From contig JBKPOY010000031.1 of assembly GCA_046733295.1 (NCBI GenBank), forward strand, positions 99,298-163,297: a stretch of DNA of 64,000 nucleotides, given 5' to 3'. The DNA is from 13-2-20CM-68-14 sp046733295 (GTDB taxonomy: Bacteria; Actinomycetota; Thermoleophilia; Gaiellales; Gaiellaceae). The notes beneath the pieces were generated by a model that saw only the letters and a program-made list of their open reading frames with translations, was not told where the DNA came from and made no database searches. A program made the translations under genes and the position numbers. How positions within the stretch are numbered: position 1 is the stretch's first letter; each line of letters starts with the position of its first letter. Shown one piece after another: positions 25,701-32,685 of the stretch.

Positions 25701-26731
25701 CCGTATTCCGAGGTTGCGGACGTGAAGGCGTGCCTGGCCGAACGCACGATCCGCCGGAGCTTCGCGCTGCGCGGCTCACCGCGCTCGTCGCGCTTGAAGT
25801 CGCGCGCGAGCTCGAGCATCGACCGCTTCGCGGCGCGCCCGGGCGGCAGCGCCCAGAAGCTCGACACCCAGCGCTCGAGATGGTTTTCGACCACGGTCGC
25901 GTCACGGAGCGTCAGCAGGTGGCGCGCGAACACCCGGACCGAGCTCGGCGCGGGGCGGTCGGGCGGACCCCACAGCCAGTCGGCCGCCGCGATCGTCGTG
26001 TTCCAGAGACGCTCGATGCCCCACGAGCGGGCGATCCGCTCGATCTCGGCGCGGTCGCTCTCCGCGGTCATCAGCGCAACGTCGAGCAGGTCTCGCGCGG
26101 ACCTGAAGGCGCCGTGCGCCCACGCGTGGACGGCGAGCAGCAGCGCGTGGTGCGCGGGGTCGGGAGCCTCGAGCCCGTCGACGCCGACCGAGGCCGGGAC
26201 GGCGGTTGAGAACAGCTCGCCCGTGGTGGGCTCGGGCAGATGCCGCGGCCATTTCGGCTTCGAGTGCAGCTCGATCTCGAGGGGCAGCCGGCCGAGCTTG
26301 ACCGGCGTGAGGTGGTGCTCGAGCACGGCGTACTGGCCCGTGGGGTCGTCCACCTCGTCGAACCCGCCGGCAAGGAGCGCCGTCCGCGCCTGCGCGGCGT
26401 CTGGGACCAGGAGATCGAGGTCGGTGAACAGACGGGCGCTGTCCGGATACCGCGCTGCGAGCTCCGGGCCCTTGAGGAGGAGCAGGGGCCCCTCCTGCGT
26501 CTGCCGCGCCCGGTCGAGGATCTGGGGTGCCACCATCGCGGCGAGGCGGGCGCCCTTTTCCTCCTGGGCGAGCGCCGGCGGAACCGGCAATCCCCGGGCA
26601 CGCAGGCGCCGGGCGGCGAGCGGACCGAGGTCGTGTGCGAGCGCGTGCTGCGGCTCGAGCCGGTCGAGGACGGCGTCCACGCGGTCCCAGAGATCGGCGT
26701 GGCGCGCGAAGATCGCAGGCGTTCCCACCAC
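25688..26731 (-). CDS. Nucleotidyltransferase family protein (intact NTP_transf_5-like)
   Basis: Relative of the uncharacterised nucleotidyltransferases linked with PqqD/HprK and lasso-peptide genes. The 347-residue protein keeps the full core: LLLLKGPELAARYPD (about 83-97) followed by RLFTDLDLLV, with both metal Asp (104 and 106), and later LEIELHSKP. The C-terminal half is helical and Trp-rich. Starts: an in-frame GTG 13 codons upstream lies inside a REP-like repeat fragment, so the GTG giving VGTPAIF-type N terminus (or the adjacent GTG) is preferred. It is first in a two-gene unit with the epimerase, facing the main cluster. Confidence 0.78.
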   Translation of the reverse strand: MVGTPAIFARHADLWDRVDAVLDRLEPQHALAHDLGPLAARRLRARGLPVPPALAQEEKGARLAAMVAPQILDRARQTQEGPLLLLKGPELAARYPDSARLFTDLDLLVPDAAQARTALLAGGFDEVDDPTGQYAVLEHHLTPVKLGRLPLEIELHSKPKWPRHLPEPTTGELFSTAVPASVGVDGLEAPDPAHHALLLAVHAWAHGAFRSARDLLDVALMTAESDRAEIERIARSWGIERLWNTTIAAADWLWGPPDRPAPSSVRVFARHLLTLRDATVVENHLERWVSSFWALPPGRAAKRSMLELARDFKRDERGEPRSAKLRRIVRSARHAFTSATSEYGWKR

Positions 26732-26748
26732 CGTCTCATCATGCCGGA

Positions 26749-26772
26749 TGGATCGAAAAGCCCTGCTCACAG
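26749..26772. repeat. Fragment of the REP-like element's central block
   Basis: GGATCGAAAAGCCCTGCTCACAGG (in the order GGATCGAAAAGCC then CTGCTCAC) matches the central AAAAGCCCTGCTCAC part of the element at 311-437, without flanking palindromes. It sits between divergent genes and may have reshaped their 5' ends. Confidence 0.5.
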
Positions 26773-26841
26773 GGCTGGCACAATGGGTTCATCAGGGGGC
26801 GCGGATCTCTTCGGCTCGTCATCGTCGCTGCCGTTACGGGC

Positions 26842-27648
26842 ATGGCGGTCGTCGTGGCGATCGCGGCCGCTCACTCGAGCAAGGAAGCGGGTCGAAAGGT
26901 CACGCTCCGAGTTGTGGTCTCGGGACGTGCGGCGGTCGTCGCGGAGCCCGGCGGACGCGTCTGCCGCACCCGGTGCGTCTGGCGCTACGGGCAGGGCAAG
27001 ACGGTCCGCTTGCGAGTGATACCCGCTCGGGGCGCCCGCTTCCTCGGTTGGCAGGGCGACTGCCACGGCAAGCGGTGCCGGCCGTCCCTCATCGCCTCGA
27101 AGAAGGTGATCGCCAGATTCGCACGGGCCGGCGATCGCGGCCTGCAATCCTGGAGCTTTCACACGTCGTGCCGGCCGATCAAGACGACGATCGCCGAGAT
27201 CGTCGGCTCGAGGCCGAGCCCGACCGGGGGACCGGCCGAGGAGGGCGGCGGCTTCACGCCGCACCTGCGCGGTCCCACCCAGCAGCATCTCCTGAACCCG
27301 CCCTGCCGGCTCCGCGGCAGGGGGATCTTCGTCGAGCTCGACGACGTGGCGATCTCCGGCGACGTCGATCACGTCCAGGCGGACGGCGACGTGACGACTC
27401 ACGTGTTCGACACGAAGCGCCCCGACATCAAGAACCCGTACTTCAAGACCGTCCAGCTCGAGCTCGACGGCACCTGGTTCCGGGCCGGCCTCGCGCTGCC
27501 CGACTTCCCCGCGCAGCCCGCGCGAATCGACGTCCAGGGCTTCGTCTTCTGGGACACGGTCCACCTGTACGACGAGTGGCACGACTACTCGGGCTGGGAG
27601 CTCCACCCCGTGTCGGCGTGGTTGCCGGCGATGCGCGGCGCGCGCTAG
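26842..27648 (+). CDS. Probable exported protein with one divergent InlB B-repeat-like module
   Basis: Function unknown. The first ATG gives 268 residues beginning MAVVVAIAAAHSS. The hydrophobic run actually extends upstream in frame (LRLVIVAAVTG), as if a normal signal peptide started earlier, but no ATG, GTG or TTG is found there, so either the start is unusual or the 5' end was altered (a repeat fragment lies about 70 bases upstream). Residues about 15-90 match the bacterial-repeat pattern V-x-x-x-C-x-x-x-C...GxRFLGWQGDC...C...VIARF, with four Cys. The C-terminal part is beta-rich with FHTSCRPIKTT, HVFDTKRPDIKNPYFK and a Trp-rich end. Likely secreted; not tied to a pathway. Confidence 0.6.
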   Translation: MAVVVAIAAAHSSKEAGRKVTLRVVVSGRAAVVAEPGGRVCRTRCVWRYGQGKTVRLRVIPARGARFLGWQGDCHGKRCRPSLIASKKVIARFARAGDRGLQSWSFHTSCRPIKTTIAEIVGSRPSPTGGPAEEGGGFTPHLRGPTQQHLLNPPCRLRGRGIFVELDDVAISGDVDHVQADGDVTTHVFDTKRPDIKNPYFKTVQLELDGTWFRAGLALPDFPAQPARIDVQGFVFWDTVHLYDEWHDYSGWELHPVSAWLPAMRGAR

Positions 27649-27654
27649 CCCTGT

Positions 27655-27789
27655 TTAGGGCCGCACGGCCGCGAGCGTGAGCCCGAGCGGCCGCTTGCAG
27701 CGGTCGCAGAAGCTCTCGGAAATGCCTTTGGCCTCCGCTCGCTCGCGGAGGATCGGCTTCTCGCACTCGCATTTCGGTTGTGGGTTCAT
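27655..27789 (-). CDS. 44-residue zinc-ribbon-like protein
   Basis: Tiny protein beginning MNPQPKCECEKPIL, with Cys pairs C7-x-C9 and C28-x-x-C31 (FCDRCKRPLG), a plausible single-zinc ribbon. Its ATG overlaps the amt stop codon by 4 bases (ATGA), which is the main reason to believe it is translated. Function unknown; position after amt suggests a small partner or regulator in nitrogen uptake, which is inference. It ends just beyond the stop of the converging secreted-protein gene. Confidence 0.65.
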   Translation of the reverse strand: MNPQPKCECEKPILRERAEAKGISESFCDRCKRPLGLTLAAVRP

Positions 27790-29195
27790 GCGGCCTCCTC
27801 AGCCGGTCGGGTCGCCGGCACCGACTCTGGCGTCGGTGCCGGATGGTGGGCGTGGGTGACGCCGAGATGGCCGTGCGACTCCGTCCCGTAGCCGCCCGGC
27901 ACCGGGATGTAGAACTCGGGGTAACCCCACATGCCGTGCTCGGAGACGTCCAGGCCCGCTGTCTCGACGTGCTCCTCGACGCGGATGCCCCAAAGCCGCT
28001 TCATCGTCCAGAGGCAGCCGAACGAGGCGGTGAACGTGAACGCGCCCACCGCGATCAGTCCGATCGCCTGGATCCCGAGCTGGTGGAAGGAGCCGGTGTA
28101 GACCAGGCCACCGGACCCGGTCGCCAGGTTCGAGGCGAGCGCGGGGACGGCGAACAGGCCCGTGGCGAGCGTGCCCCAGACACCTGCCAGCCCGTGCACG
28201 GCGACCGCGCCGATCGGGTCGTCGATTCCGAACCGCTCGACGAGCGGCACCGCCACGACGGCGATCGCCGCGGCAAGGAAGCCGATCACGATCGCCGCCC
28301 ACGGAGCGACGAAGCCCGACGCGGCCGTGATCGCGACCAGCGCCGCGATGACGCCGTTCAGCATCATCGAGACGTCGGGCTTCTTGAGCACCAGCCACGC
28401 TGTCACGAGCCCGCCGAGCGCGCCGGCAGCGGCCGCGACGTTCGTCGTCAGGGCGACATACCCGAAGTAGCCGATCCGGTCGCCCGTGATCACCCCGAGG
28501 GTCGAGCCCGGATTGAACCCGAACCACCCGAACCAGAGGATGATCGTCCCCAGGACCGCGTAGGGCATGTTGTGGCCGGGAATCGGGTTCGCGCGCCCGT
28601 CGTGCCCGAACTTGCCGATTCGCGGCCCGAGCAGGATCGCGCCCGCGAGGGCGGCGAGCGCGCCCTGGTAGTGGACGACGGTGGAGCCGGCGAAGTCCTG
28701 CATCCCGAGCCCGAACAGCCACCCGCCGGAGTGCCAGATCCAGTGGGAGGTGACCGAGTAGATGACCGTGAAGGCGGCGCCGAAGACGAGGTAGACCCAG
28801 AGCTTCGCCCGCTCGGCCATCGCTCCCCAGACGATCGCGAGCGAGACGCCGGCGAAGACGACCTCGAACAGGTAGGCGCCCGCGCCCGGGATCGTCGTGA
28901 AGAAGGAGTAGGGAGCGGCGCCGACGCCGAGCAGCGAGTCGACCGAGGGGGCGAAACCGTGGGTGCCGACGAGGCCGTTCCCGTCCCCGAACGCGATCCC
29001 GAAGCCGACGGCCCAGTAGACGAGCGAGCAGATGCCGAAGATGAGGACGTTCTTGCCGGCGATGTGCGCGGCGTTCTTCATCCGCGTCAGACCCGCCTCC
29101 AGGAAGGCGAAGCCGGCCTGCATGAACATGACGAGCACGGCCGCGACGACGACCCAGAGCGTGTTCGCGGCGATCAGAAGGTCGGTGTTCTTCAT
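27786..29195 (-). CDS. amt: Ammonium transporter
   Basis: Amt/Rh channel-type ammonium carrier in the inner membrane. The 469-residue protein has about eleven helices. Family features include MFMQAGFAFLEAGL at the N terminus, DFAGSTVVHYQGALAALAGA (signature with the Asp and pore-lining region), WFGWFGFNPGS, and NGVIAALVAITAASGFV. The pore His pair is visible in VVHYQ and VHGLAGVWG. A cytosolic C-terminal tail of about 60 residues, with RVEEHVETAGLDVSEHGMWGYPEF, matches the conserved tail that communicates with P-II. The ATG overlaps the P-II stop by 4 bases. The long open frame upstream is shadow. Confidence 0.95.
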   Translation of the reverse strand: MKNTDLLIAANTLWVVVAAVLVMFMQAGFAFLEAGLTRMKNAAHIAGKNVLIFGICSLVYWAVGFGIAFGDGNGLVGTHGFAPSVDSLLGVGAAPYSFFTTIPGAGAYLFEVVFAGVSLAIVWGAMAERAKLWVYLVFGAAFTVIYSVTSHWIWHSGGWLFGLGMQDFAGSTVVHYQGALAALAGAILLGPRIGKFGHDGRANPIPGHNMPYAVLGTIILWFGWFGFNPGSTLGVITGDRIGYFGYVALTTNVAAAAGALGGLVTAWLVLKKPDVSMMLNGVIAALVAITAASGFVAPWAAIVIGFLAAAIAVVAVPLVERFGIDDPIGAVAVHGLAGVWGTLATGLFAVPALASNLATGSGGLVYTGSFHQLGIQAIGLIAVGAFTFTASFGCLWTMKRLWGIRVEEHVETAGLDVSEHGMWGYPEFYIPVPGGYGTESHGHLGVTHAHHPAPTPESVPATRPAEEAA

Positions 29196-29542
29196 CGCGC
29201 CTCGACCCCTTCCAGTGGCTGTCCGGTGCGGTTGTGGAGAACGTTCTCGACGCGCGATGTCCAGACGAGGCCGTCGCCCGACTCGTTGCCGCTGCGCGCC
29301 GAGTCTCCGATCGCCTCGACAACCGCGGCCGCCTGCCCGTCGTCCACGACGAACGTCAGCAGCGCCTTGGGCAAAAACCGTGACTCGAAAACCCGCCCGC
29401 GGTACTCGTGCGTGACGCCCCGCTGGCGGCCGTGCCCGATCGCCTCGACGACCGTGACACCGACGTGACCCGTCTCCTCCTCGACGGCGTCGATCACGGT
29501 CTCGACGCGCTCGCGGATGACGACGGCCTCGACCTTGATCAT
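29192..29542 (-). CDS. glnK: P-II nitrogen regulatory protein lacking the modifiable tyrosine
   Basis: Trimeric signal protein that binds ATP/ADP and 2-oxoglutarate and gates Amt. The 116 residues show IKVEAVVIRERVETV, VTVVEAIGHGRQRG (Gly-Arg-Gln-x-Gly before the T-loop), THEYRG and FLPKALLTFVVDD. At the T-loop apex the usual ...YRGAEY is YRGRVF: the residue equivalent to Tyr51 (uridylylated in proteobacteria, adenylylated in actinobacteria) is Phe52. The C-terminal part (VWTSRVENVLHNRTG) keeps the RTG nucleotide contact. Gene order with amt supports a GlnK role. Control is then probably by effector binding alone. Overlaps both neighbours (ATGA). Confidence 0.88.
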   Translation of the reverse strand: MIKVEAVVIRERVETVIDAVEEETGHVGVTVVEAIGHGRQRGVTHEYRGRVFESRFLPKALLTFVVDDGQAAAVVEAIGDSARSGNESGDGLVWTSRVENVLHNRTGQPLEGVEAR

Positions 29543-30042
29543 GTGACCTCCTCGCTTCGTCGTTCGAGCAAGACCACGTCTCGCCACACGCCGTCCTGCT
29601 TGCCGATTTGCTCACGGATCCCGACCTCTCGGAAGCCGAAGCGCTTCAGGAGGGCGAGGCTCGATTCGTTTTCGGGGAAGACGCCGGTCTCGAGCGTCCA
29701 GATGCCGGCTCGCTCGGTGCTCGGGACGAGCGCCTCGAGCAGCGCGGCGCCGACCCCACGCCCGCGCGCCCCTTCGGCGACGTACGCGCTCACCTCGGCC
29801 ACCCCCGCGTAGCAACGCCGTTCCGAGACCGGCGCGAGCGCGATCCAGCCGACCACTTCGCCGCCCTCCACCGCGACGAACCGGTGCTCGGCCAGATGCG
29901 TGGCGTCCCAGTCGTCCCAGCTCGGCACGTCCGTCTCGAAGGTCGCGTTTCGCGTCGCGATCCCCTCGGCGAAGATGCGCGAGACCGCGGGCCAATCGCC
30001 GGCGCGAAGCTCGCGAACGGCAGTCCCGACCGCAGCGTCCAT
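29539..30042 (-). CDS. GNAT acetyltransferase, phosphinothricin-acetyltransferase-like
   Basis: Acetyl-CoA dependent N-acetyltransferase of 167 residues. Features: VRELRAGDWPAVSRIFAEGIATRNATFET, the opening typical of PAT/Bar and methionine-sulfoximine acetyltransferases; then VGWIALAPVSERRCYAGVAEVSAYV; and the acetyl-CoA loop GARGRGVGAALLEAL. Enzymes of this type acetylate glutamine-synthetase inhibitors (phosphinothricin, methionine sulfoximine) or amino acids. A position directly after glnA and before glnK-amt makes such a substrate attractive, but this is inference. The ATG avoids the REP-like palindrome just upstream; a GTG inside that repeat is rejected. Its end overlaps glnK by 4 bases. 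Confidence 0.85.
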   Translation of the reverse strand: MDAAVGTAVRELRAGDWPAVSRIFAEGIATRNATFETDVPSWDDWDATHLAEHRFVAVEGGEVVGWIALAPVSERRCYAGVAEVSAYVAEGARGRGVGAALLEALVPSTERAGIWTLETGVFPENESSLALLKRFGFREVGIREQIGKQDGVWRDVVLLERRSEEVT

Positions 30043-30050
30043 CACGGACA

Positions 30051-30114
30051 CGGCCGGGGTCTGACCCCAGACGCGGCTGTCGGGGCCACGGCCGGGGTCA
30101 GACCCCAGCCGTGG
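30051..30114. repeat. Pair of REP-like palindromes between glnA and the acetyltransferase gene
   Basis: Two copies of the core in opposite sense: CGGCCGGGGTCTGACCCCAG (from 30051) and CCACGGC...GCCGTGG (30086-30114), a perfect 7-base inverted repeat enclosing CGGGGTCAGACCCCA. They fill the 94 bases between the glnA stop and the next gene on the same strand, so they may sit inside the transcript and trim or protect the 3' end of glnA mRNA. Confidence 0.7.
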
Positions 30115-30136
30115 CCGTTCCAGGCTCGTTGGAGCA

Positions 30137-31579
30137 TCAGCAGTCGTAGTAGAGGGCGAACTCGGCCGGGTGCGGGCGCAGCCGCACGACGTCGACCTCG
30201 TTCTCCCGCTTGTAGTCGATCCAGGTGCGGATCAGCTCCTCGCTGAACACGCCTCCCTTGAGCAGGAACTCGTGGTCGACCTCGAGGGCGTCGAGCGCCT
30301 CGGGGAGCGAGCCGGGAACCTGCGCGACGCCGCGGTCTTCCTCGAAGAGGTCCCAGTCGGCCGGCTCGCCCGCGTCCAGGCCCTTCTCGATCCCGTCGAG
30401 CCCGGCCATCAGCATCGCCGAGAACGCGAGATAGGGGTTCGCGGCCGCGTCGGGGCACCGGAACTCGATCCGCTTCGCCTTCGGCGAGTCCGAGTACATC
30501 GGGATCCGGATGCAGGCCGAGCGGTTGCGCTGCGAGTAGACGAGGTTGACCGGCGCCTCGTAGCCCGGCACGAGCCGGCGGTACGAATTCGTCGTCGGCG
30601 CGCAGAACGCGAGCAGCGCCGGCGCATGAGCGAGCAGGCCGCCGATATAGGTTCGCGCCAGCTGCGAGAGCCCCGCGTAGCCGGACTTGTCGGCCATCAA
30701 CGGCGTGCCCTCCTTCCAGAGGGACTGATGCGTGTGCATGCCCGAGCCGTTGTCGCCGAAGAGAGGCTTCGGCATGAACGTCACGGTCTTGCCGGCCGCC
30801 CGTGCGACGTTCTTGACGACGTACTTGTAGGTCATCACCTCGTCGGCCATCCGGGTCAGCGTCTGGTAGCGGAGGTCGATTTCGCACTGACCGCCCGAGG
30901 CGACCTCATGGTGGTGGAACTCGCAAGGGATGCCGAGCCGCTCGAGCGTCAGCACCATCGCCGAGCGCAGGTCGGCGAGCGTGTCGTGCGGCGCGGGCGG
31001 GAAGTAGCCCTCCTTCGGGCGCACCGTGTAGCCGAGACCCGGGTTGCCCGAGTTCCAATGGCCCTCCTCGGAGTCGATCTCGTAGTGGGCCTTGTGGTCG
31101 GCGAGCTCGTAGGAAACGGTGTCGAGCACGAAGAACTCGCACTCGGGCCCGATGTAGGCGGTATCGGCGATCCCGGTCTCGCCGAGGTACTCCTCCGCGC
31201 GCCTGGCGATCCGGCGCGGGTCCTTGGGGTACGGCTCGCGCGTCAGCGGATCGACGATCTCGCAGATCAGCGAGAGCGTCGGCGCGGTGGCGAACGGGTC
31301 GAGCACGGCGCTCGAGGCGTCCGGCATCAGCAGCATGTCCGACTCGGAGATGCCCTGCCAGCCGCGGATCGAGGAGCCGTCGAAGCCGAGGCCCTCGTCG
31401 AACGCGGACTCGTCGAACGCCGACAGCGGCAAGGTCATGTGCTGCCAGGCACCGAGCAGGTCACAGAACTTGAGATCGACCATCTGGGCCTGGGTCCGGC
31501 CCGCCCACTCGAGCGCCTCGCGCGGCTCCGGCTGCTCGCCGCTGCCGTTCACCAGGTAGTGCCGTGCCTCAGCTTCCAT
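30137..31579 (-). CDS. glnA: Glutamine synthetase type I (first copy), adenylylation Tyr replaced by Phe
   Basis: Makes glutamine from glutamate, ammonia and ATP; cytosolic dodecamer. The 480 residues show GFDGSSIRGW, ECEFFVLD (metal Glu), NKG-loop equivalents, FMPKPLFGDNGSGMHTHQS (ATP/metal), RRLVPGYEAPVNLVYSQRNRSA and the C-terminal HPAEFALYY. Size and the roughly 25-residue insert (SEEGHWNSGN) fit the GSI-beta class, normally adenylylated. But the site NLYDLPPEE is WDLFEEDRG, so Tyr397 is Phe412. The ATG preceded by GGAGG follows a terminator-like hairpin. Downstream genes on the strand are acetyltransferase, glnK, amt and the zinc ribbon. Confidence 0.95.
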   Translation of the reverse strand: MEAEARHYLVNGSGEQPEPREALEWAGRTQAQMVDLKFCDLLGAWQHMTLPLSAFDESAFDEGLGFDGSSIRGWQGISESDMLLMPDASSAVLDPFATAPTLSLICEIVDPLTREPYPKDPRRIARRAEEYLGETGIADTAYIGPECEFFVLDTVSYELADHKAHYEIDSEEGHWNSGNPGLGYTVRPKEGYFPPAPHDTLADLRSAMVLTLERLGIPCEFHHHEVASGGQCEIDLRYQTLTRMADEVMTYKYVVKNVARAAGKTVTFMPKPLFGDNGSGMHTHQSLWKEGTPLMADKSGYAGLSQLARTYIGGLLAHAPALLAFCAPTTNSYRRLVPGYEAPVNLVYSQRNRSACIRIPMYSDSPKAKRIEFRCPDAAANPYLAFSAMLMAGLDGIEKGLDAGEPADWDLFEEDRGVAQVPGSLPEALDALEVDHEFLLKGGVFSEELIRTWIDYKRENEVDVVRLRPHPAEFALYYDC

Positions 31580-31602
31580 CCCGCCTCCTTCGTCGGACCA
31601 AC

Positions 31603-31669
31603 AAAAAAAGGCCCAGGACTTCGAGAGTCCTGAGGCCTCATTGCCTCGGCGGCCGCCTTCGCCGGCGAC
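31603..31669 (-). promoter_or_regulatory. glnA leader: tandem small hairpins and terminator-like stem (candidate attenuator)
   Basis: Read on the minus strand, three elements occur in order. P1 is GTCGCC-GGCGAA-GGCGGC (31669-31652), a 6-bp stem with six-base loop. P2 is GAGGC-AATGAG-GCCTC (31647-31632), a 5-bp stem whose six-base loop has A at position 1 and G at position 4. A terminator stem follows, GGCC(T)CAGGACT / AGTCCTGGGCC with a CTCGA loop and seven T. The 3' arm of P2 overlaps the 5' arm of the terminator, so they exclude each other. The T tract ends 24 bases before the glnA ATG. The layout matches ANTAR-type antitermination leaders; a terminator for the upstream protease gene is the simpler alternative. 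Confidence 0.55.
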
Positions 31670-31706
31670 CACCTGCCCGCACGTTAGCGCACTGCGCGGA
31701 TGTCGT

Positions 31707-32510
31707 CTAGCACGTTCGCAGCTTCAGGCAGGCGCGGTCGATCCTGATCGCGAAATTGATGTTCTCGCCGCCGCCCGACACGAGCACGCCGACGACGCGG
31801 CCGTGCTCGTCGACCGCGGGACCGCCGGAGTTGCCTGGGTTCGCGGCCGCGTCGGTCTGGACGACCTTCTTCGTCACCCGGCTGACGACACCGGTCGTCA
31901 CCGTTCCGGAGAGCCCGAATGGGCTGCCGACGAGGAGAACCTGGTCGCCGGCGCTCGGCGGCGTGCTCGCCGGCCGCTGCCACAGAGGCTCGGCGCCTTC
32001 AGGCCGGCCGTTCAGGCGGATCAGCGCAAGGTCGTTCACCGGGTCCTCCGCCTCGACGTCGCCGCGCCAGGAGTGGCCGGCGCGACTGAGTGTGACGCTC
32101 GAGCTGGCTTCGCTGACCACGTGGTCTGCCGTGATGACGTAGACCCCGTCCGCGTCCGTCCAGCCGACGAAGCCGCTCCCGAGGCCGGCGTCTGTCTCGA
32201 TCGTGAAGACGCTCCGGAGAACGCGTCTCGCGAGCGGCGCGATGCCTGCGTCGCGTCGCTTGAGCGTGCGCTCGGCGCTGCCGACGCGCGAAGAGAGGCG
32301 GGCGTCGTGCGCCTCGAGCGCATTCACCCGGCGCTCGAGGACGTCGACCTCGGCTCGCCGCGCCGCACGCTCGGATTCGAGCGCGTGCCGGCCGTGGAGC
32401 CAGGCGAAGCCGGCCGTGGCCAGCGCGGCCAGCGCCAGCACCGCCGCGATCGGCGCCGCGGCCGGTAGACGCCTGCTCGGCCGATCGTCCCAGGTCTCGT
32501 CGTAGGTCAT
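31707..32510 (-). CDS. Membrane-anchored trypsin-like serine protease (HtrA/S1C-like, no PDZ)
   Basis: Extracytoplasmic protease, 267 residues. A membrane helix at about 20-40 acts as anchor or signal, a heptad-like helical stretch follows (ERRVNALEAHDARLSSRV), then a compact S1 domain with the triad His in VITADHVV, Asp in NDLALIRL and Ser in GNSGGPAV. It ends right after the protease domain (FAIRIDRACLKL), so no PDZ is present. The substrate is unknown; a role in envelope quality control is typical. It lies upstream of glnA on the same strand, with the leader hairpins between them. Confidence 0.88.
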   Translation of the reverse strand: MTYDETWDDRPSRRLPAAAPIAAVLALAALATAGFAWLHGRHALESERAARRAEVDVLERRVNALEAHDARLSSRVGSAERTLKRRDAGIAPLARRVLRSVFTIETDAGLGSGFVGWTDADGVYVITADHVVSEASSSVTLSRAGHSWRGDVEAEDPVNDLALIRLNGRPEGAEPLWQRPASTPPSAGDQVLLVGSPFGLSGTVTTGVVSRVTKKVVQTDAAANPGNSGGPAVDEHGRVVGVLVSGGGENINFAIRIDRACLKLRTC

Positions 32511-32685
32511 GGCGGCACTCCAGTTGTCGGCGCCCGCGGCGCGCCTCTGAAGCCCGGGATTTGCGGCCCGCAGCCGCCGTCGCTATCGTCGATGGCTGGA
32601 TGCTCCAGCCCGTCTGAGAACGACCACTGGTTGGCGCTCGCTCTAAGCGACGCCGTTCCTGTTCTCGACCCCGAAGGAGCACCGT

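Noticed and set aside
17560..26731. A lasso-peptide gene cluster
   Set aside because: PqqD-like, HprK-like and nucleotidyltransferase genes fit, but the asparagine-synthetase-like cyclase, the transglutaminase-like B2 protease and an ABC exporter are absent, and no short precursor gene was found.
29999..30051. GTG start for the acetyltransferase inside the palindromic repeat
   Set aside because: It would place coding sequence in a dispersed repeat; the ATG just downstream gives the normal N terminus.
31580..31669. A glutamine riboswitch before glnA
   Set aside because: I could not recognise the conserved glnA-type aptamer sequence; tandem hexaloops plus terminator explain the structure better.
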